Source of the DNA: Phoronis australis
Lineage: Eukaryota > Phoronida > Phoronidae
NCBI GenBank assembly: GCA_002633005.1
Contig: NMRA01000399.1
Coordinates: forward strand, 259,680 to 321,287
Direction: 5' to 3'
Length of the DNA: 61,608 nucleotides
Part shown: piece after piece, positions 56,701 to 61,608 of the stretch
Layout: the number at the start of each line of letters is the position of its first letter
How positions within the stretch are numbered: position 1 is the first letter of the stretch
Position numbers and translations under genes: made by a program
The notes under the pieces: model-generated
What the model was told of the DNA's origin: nothing
Seen by the model: the letters and a program-made list of their open reading frames with translations, nothing else
Databases searched by the model: none

Positions 56701-59700
56701 GATTTCGCGAGATTATGTGAGATATTGCCGTGTATTTTAAATAAGAACACGTGGCCTTGACTAGATTTTATCTAGGTCCTACTGTAGGTCCTAGCGTCTA
56801 CTGAACGCACGCCAGCATCCCGAACATTACTTTCAACAGCTTGAAAGTGTGCGTACCCGTAGGTTGTGGGCGGAGTTTCTTCTCAGCTGGTGTAGGTATA
56901 AGAGGACCAATCAAATCCTGCGACACTTTCTGACTGGCGTTGAATTTATAGGACATTAAAATCAGGTTTCTCCGACGACTGAACATTGCTTTTATTTACA
57001 CGACCTGCTGTGACTTGTGTAGGCGTGGGTGTTTCTTGTCCGGTGACATTTCCCTCGACACATGATCAGGGTTTTGTGGGTGAATTGATTGCAAAACCTG
57101 GCATCGTGTCTAGACGACAGTATAGTCGATAGGAAAACTAAAAACTAATATTTTCGAATAAGCAGCTCACGGAGATCGGATGATTAACAGTGACCGTATT
57201 TACATTACTTTATTGTTATTTCGTTGATGTTTGAAATTTAAAGTAATATTTTCGTGACAGAAATGACAAAAGTACTAGCAATTTTGAAAAAGAATAACAT
57301 CTTTTTACTCAAAGTCGCTATTATTCGTTTCTCCGTGCCACATACAATTTACCCTTAGGCTACCTGCTTACTTAACTACATATCTAGTACGTACCTGTAA
57401 CTCTCTGCCTACTCAATTATCTACCTGTCGATCTGACTATTTTTCATATTAAAATTTAACATAAGACTTCAATGAAATGCCCAGATCTATCCTGTCCTAC
57501 TGGACTTAAACGCAAACTTTCAACAAAACGTTAAAAAATTTCGTTTGAAAACGAAAAATACCCATCACATCAAGGAATCACGTGACAACATTATCGCAAA
57601 ATGTCTTCGTGTCACTTTAAACTCAAGTTATTCACTTTAGTCTGGTAACAAAACAGCAAATACATGTTGTAAAACGTTTCCATGGAGACCTTTGTCGATT
57701 AAACGCTATTATTTAGAGGGCGGTCCTAAAAGAGACCTATTTCCACTTGATCCCAAATTCTTTTGTTGAGTTTTATTTTCCGAAAAAGTCTGCTTGTGCC
57801 ACAAAGGCAATACTGTTCAGTATAAAGTCCAATTTAATCCATCAAAAGAATTTCCTAAGACTATTGTATACACGGCTATTTGAGAAATAGGGAAAACAGT
57901 TGTAAAGCCCAAATTTAGGATCGAGTAGTGAATAATTTAGGGCATATGTTGGATTACTCTTCAGGTTTGTTCTAAATATAGCAAATGACCGTCTTACTGA
58001 AAAATATATTTTCAATAAGGCACACGACTTCCTTTTGCTTAATATTTAAAAGATAACAAAATTGTCCAGGTTATAGATATACAACATTGAGTCATTTTCT
58101 CACAAAATGTACATAGTCTTTCCTCAAAGCTGCAATAATCCCGCCTTCCAATAAAGAAACAAAGTCATAGCTATGAAGCATCCCGCCTTCCAATAAAGAA
58201 ACAAAGTTATAGCTATGAAGCTGGTCTCAACTTGTCAGTTGGGAAGAGTGTATGAGGTTGGCAAGGACTGTCACATCGTTGAGACCATGTTCAATGCATA
58301 ACGTGACCTCCCGTGTCAAACTTGTTGAGTCTGCATTCAACCAATCAGTTCTTTCCAAGCCTCATATTGAGTAAGGAACAGTTTGGGATCAATTCCATTA
58401 GTGTATAAGGTTTATCTCAATTTCAACCTTAAATAACAACTTTAATCAATTCTTAATGATTTAGTGTCCCATAAAGAGGATGTCGTTTAATGTACTTTTA
58501 ACTCAGTTAGATTCTATTCCAGGACCTAAAGAATTCCCATTAGATTTCTCAATTATTACTACAATACGGCCAAAAAAGGACAACGAAGCTTATTTGTTCA
58601 CTGTTTACGACGGAAGTACTGAACACACTCAACAAACGATGGCGCTGCATATCGGCAAGAGATCGATTGAGCTGATGTACAACGACACAAAGGGATTCCC
58701 AGGCAAGGGTTATTACCCGCGCTGGGAAGTGACTGTGAACGACGGCGAGTAAGTTGGAATGACATCAGTTCTGGCGTGCGCCTCGTAGACGCGAGAATCT
58801 CTCGAAAACGCAAAATAACGCAAAACTTCGCGAGATATCGCCAAGTATTACAAGCGGAGCACGTTATCACAATAGATTCATTCGCGAGAGTCTTGCGTCT
58901 ACGGAACTTGATTCGTCCCTGCTATAAATAGTTTCGATTTGCAATTATCCTAAAATAAAATGAAAATATTTTTTTGTGAAAAGGGCAATCTTGCGGAATC
59001 AAAAACTTGCGCCAAAACAATGCTAAGTGATGAAGGTGTATAATTGTGTTTTCCGCTGTTTATAAAATAAGCCTTTGCATCATCCTTACAGTTTTGGTAA
59101 AACTTGAGACTTGTGAACTGACCTAACGTCTTCCAGCTATTGTGTCAACTAATTATGATATATTTAGTTAAACCGTACGACTGTCAGCGCTTATTTAAGC
59201 TTCAATTATGCTATAATTAGTTAAACAGTACGACTGTCAACGCTTATTTAAGCTTCTATTTTAGTAAAATGCACTCTTTGTTCAGATTTGTATGTGGCGG
59301 GGATTCACGTTTGGAGGCGGGGCGAAATGACGAATTTGCCCAGAGATTTTACTCACTTTTTTCCGAATCTGGGGTGGTTAATTCTCTCCCCCCACAGCTC
59401 TCTCATGTGCAATTATAGCAAATTTGTGGCATGGTGGCCCCTCGTGCGACAGGTTGCTCTTCCCTTAGGAGTATTATTTAAATCACTACGTCATCGACAG
59501 GAGCACATACAAAATTTTGTTTCCTGGCACTGCTGATCGTGTTTGGTCTGTTCTAGGTGGCACAGAATTGCCATCAGTGTCAAAGGAGATACGGCAACTT
59601 TGGTACTGGATTGTAAACGAAATGAAACCTTGCCATTCCTACGGACAATAGACGAACGTATCAACAACGAGGGAGTTATATTTGTAGGCAGGAATTTACT

Positions 59701-61207
59701 CAGCGAATTATCGTTCGAGGTAAGATGGAGAAAATGTGTTAATCTGATTTTGTTAACAACAAAAATTACTGGTGACACCTTTTCGGGCGGTAGATTTCTT
59801 ATTACAGAATGACTTAGCCACGTGACTAACTTTCCTGTTTATTCCCATTTATTCTTGGTCTACTCTGACGTTGAATTCGACGGTAATGGTGTTGTAGGTT
59901 AAGAAAGACTCACTTCGTTAATTCGAAGTAAAAATGTTGACCTATGTGACCACAGAAAAAACCATAGAAAATGTGTCTTAAATGAGTTTAATTCACGACT
60001 CGATTTTTGATTCCATTGCAAAATTAAATGGAAATATTTCACATTCGCCGTCGTGCATATTACTTGAAAAATGCTCAATATACCATCATCACCACCACCA
60101 TCACCGTCACCATTACCATCATCATCATCACCACCATCACCATCATCATCACCATCATCACCATTACCATCATCACCATCATCATCATCATCATCGTCAC
60201 CATTGTGCCTATTACTTGAACAATGTTGAATATACCTTTAAGAGATTGACGCCAAATATATAATCATTATGAGCATTGTCATAATTATTACCATAGACAT
60301 TGTCGTCTTCATCTTCATCGCCATCGTTACATTATCATCGTCATCATCATCTTCATCATCACCATCATCACCAGATTTAATTTGGACCAAGACCTGTACC
60401 CCCATCAGCGGCATTTATCTGCCGACTTTGTTACTGCCCCACTCTTCGTTTCTGTTATAGTAAATGTGTACGTTTCCAGGGGACAATTCAAGACCTCATC
60501 ATCGTACCCGGACCTGAGGCAGCGTACGAACACTGTGAGCTGTATACTCCAGACTGTGGACACAAGTTTGCAAGTAACAAAACAGGAACCCAGGCTTTCA
60601 CCAACCCCAAATATGCCGGACTTGTACGTACTGGAGACATTATGCTGACCGTCACGTTTAATACAAGCTAGCCTTGACGCAAAGCTGAAGACTAACATAC
60701 AGCTGGCTGTATTTTGACGCTAGTCTTCATACAGCTAGCTGGCTGTCTAAATACAAGCCAGCTGTCTACTTATGGGGATGTTTGTAATGAGTGGCCTTAA
60801 AAAGTGTAGTTCGGGTGATTTAATTCTCTGTAAGATGACTAAAATGCCTAACGATTTCCAAAGCTAACATATTTTTCATCATTTCTGTAATGAAAATAAT
60901 CTGGGTTGGTGAAGATTATTTTGAACGGAGCGGATTATTTGCCAGTCTGAACACATCAATTCTGATCCACGTATGCATTCCTAAAGATCATCGTTGAGGA
61001 AGGATACGTAGATTATAGATACGTAGAAGCGTGGCATTTTTCAAAATGTATATCACGTGATTATGATTGGTGTTGCTATAAGCGTAATGTTGTATTTTAC
61101 TGCAGGAAAATTCAGGAGCGGGAGATACGGCACTCGCTCAGTCCGGGGGAGCGGCCGGAGCCGGCCGTGGTGACATAGATTATACCTACCCATTGTATAG
61201 CGGCGGG
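41529..61207 (+). CDS. Fibrillar collagen, V/XI-like (clade B), 5' part
   Basis: Exons 41529-41715, 55261-55434, 58523-58748, 59557-59719, 60480-60623 and 61106-61207 join in frame (junction phases 1, 1, 2, 0, 0) into 332 residues, open at the window end. Residues 1-~55 hold the signal peptide, ~65-275 a TSPN (laminin-G-like) domain, and 276-332 the start of the variable region. Family marks seen: ADLLTSL at the domain start, QLSVPT, FPLDFSI, WHRIAISV, LVLDCK and AAYEHCELYTPDC. In vertebrates this N-propeptide is partly retained on V/XI fibrils and limits fibril diameter. Here the role is inferred. The triple helix and C-propeptide lie beyond 61,608. Which vertebrate paralogue is closest cannot be told, and one pre-duplication gene is likely. 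Confidence 0.92.
41948..43186. repeat. Duplicated 1.24-kb block, copy A (ends at N gap)
   Basis: About 98% identical by eye to 44161-45396 with small indels. It runs into the N gap at ttcctg, and copy B reads on from the same ttcctg into unique sequence. Likely allelic contigs. Confidence 0.9.
43187..44160. other. Assembly gap of 974 N
   Basis: A run of N between two copies of the same block. ORFs of 350-390 codons crossing it are artefacts. Confidence 0.99.
44161..45396. repeat. Duplicated 1.24-kb block, copy B (begins at N gap)
   Basis: The partner of 41948-43186. It starts immediately after the gap and continues into unique sequence at 45397. Both copies carry the same 68-codon ORF after an acceptor-like tttacgtttcag. 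Confidence 0.9.
45397..48264. other. Intronic sequence, no supported feature
   Basis: Short ORFs only. Two YY1-like contexts, gccgccatattta (45,962-45,974) and gcatggcggc (~46,382), are present without further support. Confidence 0.4.
48265..48400 (+). repeat. Dispersed repeat, copy 2
   Basis: The counterpart of 39880-40010, with the same ordered blocks and longer insertions between them. Confidence 0.5.
49136..49186. repeat. 22-bp direct duplication
   Basis: Two copies of gtgatgagcgtctgtggttt plus gt, the first with gac for gat. Confidence 0.9.
50171..50294. repeat. Palindromic CACGTG repeat family, copy 2
   Basis: Contains tgcgagatattgccacgcat, taccagcaaatcacgtgctc and tcactagtttacgctcgg, in family order. 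Confidence 0.6.
50890..50983. repeat. Palindromic CACGTG repeat family, copy 3
   Basis: Contains gtcgccatgcgttacaagca, aagcacgtgatgactctagc and agtttactctcgctaaaagt, close to copy 2 in the core. Confidence 0.6.
51455..51545 (-). mobile_element. Possible tRNA-derived SINE fragment
   Basis: On the minus strand gccggactgtgaacgctgag is followed by a box B-like gatcgcgagttcaaaac. Box A is not clear. Fits a degraded SINE head. Confidence 0.3.
51651..52238. mobile_element. Non-autonomous TIR transposon, 588 bp, 9-bp TSD
   Basis: A perfect 20-bp terminal inverted repeat, ctcgctggttccctgcgtgc, lies at both ends. Inside it a second 17-bp inverted pair, cagcacgcaggtatcac, follows at unequal spacing. 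The flanks are an exact 9-bp direct repeat, tagattttg (51642-51650 and 52239-52247). A 9-bp duplication fits Mutator-like (MuDR) or Merlin-type transposases. The TIR is short for MuDR and lacks the usual Merlin start, so the superfamily is open. No transposase ORF. Inserted in collagen intron 1. Confidence 0.88.
52248..54205. other. Intronic sequence, no supported feature
   Basis: No domain-bearing ORF or clear repeat boundaries seen. Confidence 0.4.
54206..54242. repeat. 13-bp tandem repeat (atttatggaccaa), three copies
   Basis: Three perfect units. Confidence 0.95.
55121..55186. repeat. Palindromic repeat family, truncated copy
   Basis: tctcgcgaagtcttgcgaga, then tagcgatttctcg and gtctacggaacgtgcgc. 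It keeps the terminal motifs but lacks the CACGTG core. It ends about 75 bp before exon 2. Confidence 0.45.
55261..55434 (+). CDS. Collagen exon 2 (start of TSPN domain)
   Basis: Acceptor tttttcatttcag and donor GGAG|gtaagt, 174 nt, phase 1 to 1. It reads GSADLLTSLNML, then DPCQGFCKNRG, AFCIEAD, and QLSVPTYELY. Of the three cysteines (C83, C87, C101), vertebrate V/XI chains have one in the GFC position. The other two are extra and close enough to pair with each other. Confidence 0.93.
55435..56678. other. Collagen intron 2, first part
   Basis: The short phrase caggggcagatccaggg at 55,449-55,465 resembles the repeat end near 29,950. No coding sequence supported. Confidence 0.4.
56679..56796. 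repeat. Palindromic CACGTG repeat family, copy 4
   Basis: Ends read aggacct and taggtcct; the core is gcgagattatgtgagatatt with aagaacacgtggccttgact. Diverged member. Confidence 0.5.
56797..58138. other. Intronic sequence, no supported feature
   Basis: AT-rich with short ORFs only. Confidence 0.4.
58139..58222. repeat. 42-bp direct duplication
   Basis: Two adjacent copies beginning tcccgccttccaataaagaa, with a C/T difference and a diverged final base. Confidence 0.93.
58523..58748 (+). CDS. Collagen exon 3 (TSPN core)
   Basis: Acceptor ctattccag and donor GGCGA|gtaagt, 226 nt, phase 1 to 2. It contains FPLDFSIITTIRPKKDNEAY, a YDGSTEHTQQ turn, LHIGKRSIELMYND and GFPGKGYYPRW, strand by strand like the TSPN beta-sandwich of V/XI chains. 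Confidence 0.95.
58783..58905. mobile_element. Palindromic repeat family, best-preserved copy (MITE-like)
   Basis: Terminal inverted repeat cgtagacgcgagaatctc against gagagtcttgcgtctacg. Between them lie ttcgcgagatatcgccaagt, attacaagcggagcacgtta and tcacaatagattca. Length ~123 bp, no ORF. This copy starts 35 bp downstream of collagen exon 3 and defines the family. Confidence 0.65.
59151..59256. repeat. 53-bp direct duplication
   Basis: Two adjacent 53-bp copies (59151-59203, 59204-59256) containing cgtacgactgtcagcgctta, about 10% diverged. Confidence 0.9.
59557..59719 (+). CDS. Collagen exon 4 (TSPN WHRIAISV segment)
   Basis: Acceptor ctgttctag and donor TTCGAG|gtaaga, 163 nt, phase 2 to 0. 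It reads (E)WHRIAISVKGDTATLVLDCK, then a KRNETLPF loop, and ends GVIFVGRNLLSELSFE. The Cys in LVLDC is conserved. N-E-T is a possible N-glycosylation site. Confidence 0.95.
60084..60206. repeat. (CAT/CAC)n trinucleotide repeat
   Basis: About 120 bp of mixed catcac/accatc triplets in collagen intron 4. It produces poly-His pseudo-ORFs. Confidence 0.95.
60305..60374. repeat. (TCA/TCATCG)n trinucleotide repeat
   Basis: A second triplet-repeat tract in the same intron, about 100 bp downstream of the first and ~105 bp before exon 5. Confidence 0.9.
60480..60623 (+). CDS. Collagen exon 5 (end of TSPN)
   Basis: Acceptor cgtttccag and donor GGACTT|gtacgt, 144 nt, phase 0 to 0. It reads GTIQDLIIVPGPEAAYEHCE and LYTPDC, the closing strand and two conserved cysteines of the domain, then a short N-K-T sequon and TNPKYAGL leading out of the domain. 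Confidence 0.94.
61106..61207 (+). CDS. Collagen exon 6 (start of variable region, RGD)
   Basis: Acceptor attttactgcag and donor GGCGGG|gtacgt, 102 nt, 34 codons. Only this frame is open. It is Gly/Ala-rich (ALAQSGGAAGAG), then R-G-D-I-D-Y-T-Y-P-L-Y. The Tyr-rich acidic end resembles the tyrosine-sulfated variable region of vertebrate alpha1(V). No conserved domain here, so support comes from splice sites and phase. Confidence 0.75.
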
Positions 61208-61608
61208 GTACGTATTAACTAATTAATAACAGGTTTGAAAATCACACTTTCACGCCTTCATAAAAGACAGTATTGGTTTTACGATCGGCATTTTTGTTAG
61301 ATGGAATTGATTCTTGAAGTTATTAGCTTTGACCTGAGCTGCATGTTGTGTCTTGTGATTTTATTACAAATTGCCAACTCTTTGCTGTTGTCTGCCAGAC
61401 ATTCGCTGAAATCAAGGCCATGTCTAAATCATTTAAATACGCTTATTCACCTCTTTCACGAACGCGGGGCGCTGCTGTCGTGTTGATCGAAAACGAGGCG
61501 CCTTGACAAACATGGCATCGTCCTGCAAGGTGGTGTGGTCAAAAGACTTATCAACGTTACCAAAAATCAAGTTGTCTGATGTTGAATCGATCTCCAAAAA
61601 ACATACCA
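61208..61608 (+). other. Collagen intron 6 (partial)
   Basis: Starts with gtacgt and runs to the window end. No further exon is recognised. Confidence 0.7.

Noticed and set aside
58223-58370. Imperfect inverted repeat (tatgaggttgg / ccaagcctcata)
   Set aside because: Short and mismatched, with no defined ends or TSD.
60028-60263. Poly-histidine ORFs
   Set aside because: Translation of a (CAT/CAC)n microsatellite inside an intron.

Overview
This window is nuclear DNA from a multicellular animal. The evidence is two spliced genes with GT-AG introns in matching phase, Pol III tRNA genes with internal A and B boxes, a non-LTR retrotransposon and many non-autonomous DNA transposons. Most of the sequence is non-coding, AT-rich and full of repeats, and there is no sign of operons. 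A fibrillar collagen with a V/XI-type N-terminal domain, an unusual lineage-type protein kinase and repeat types I associate with marine invertebrates suggest a non-vertebrate deuterostome (hemichordate, cephalochordate or echinoderm). That placement is inference only.

Layout. Positions 1-12,700 hold minisatellites, a candidate TIR element and a 1-kb duplicated block around a single N, with no firm gene. Positions 12,700-16,380 hold a tandem array of tRNA-Ile(AAU) genes: three near-intact copies, one mutated copy and one relic. Two of the ~1.5-kb repeat units carry the same 407-bp TIR element. Positions 16,750-21,900 are a 48-bp minisatellite, hairpin repeats and one weak exon candidate. Positions 21,947-27,132 on the minus strand hold a five-exon protein kinase gene, with four well-supported exons and a plausible first exon that adds a hydrophobic N-terminus. 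Positions 27,133-41,470 are repeats: a 31-33-bp minisatellite, a tRNA-derived SINE head, a hAT-like TIR element, a 5'-truncated non-LTR insertion with a 13-bp target-site duplication, and a second 41-bp minisatellite.

Positions 41,529-61,207 on the plus strand hold the 5' part of a clade-B (type V/XI-like) fibrillar collagen gene. Exon 1 encodes a signal peptide. After a 13.5-kb intron, exons 2-5 encode the thrombospondin-N-terminal-like (TSPN) domain, and exon 6 opens the variable region with an RGD. All five splice junctions agree in phase. The triple helix lies beyond the window. Intron 1 contains a duplicated block around a 974-N gap, a 588-bp TIR element with a perfect 9-bp target-site duplication, and several copies of a palindromic ~120-bp repeat carrying CACGTG.

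Assembly caution: at three of the four N positions (5238, 38183, 43187-44160) the sequence running into the gap is repeated right after it. This is the signature of overlapping contigs or haplotypes that were not merged, so those duplications may not be real.
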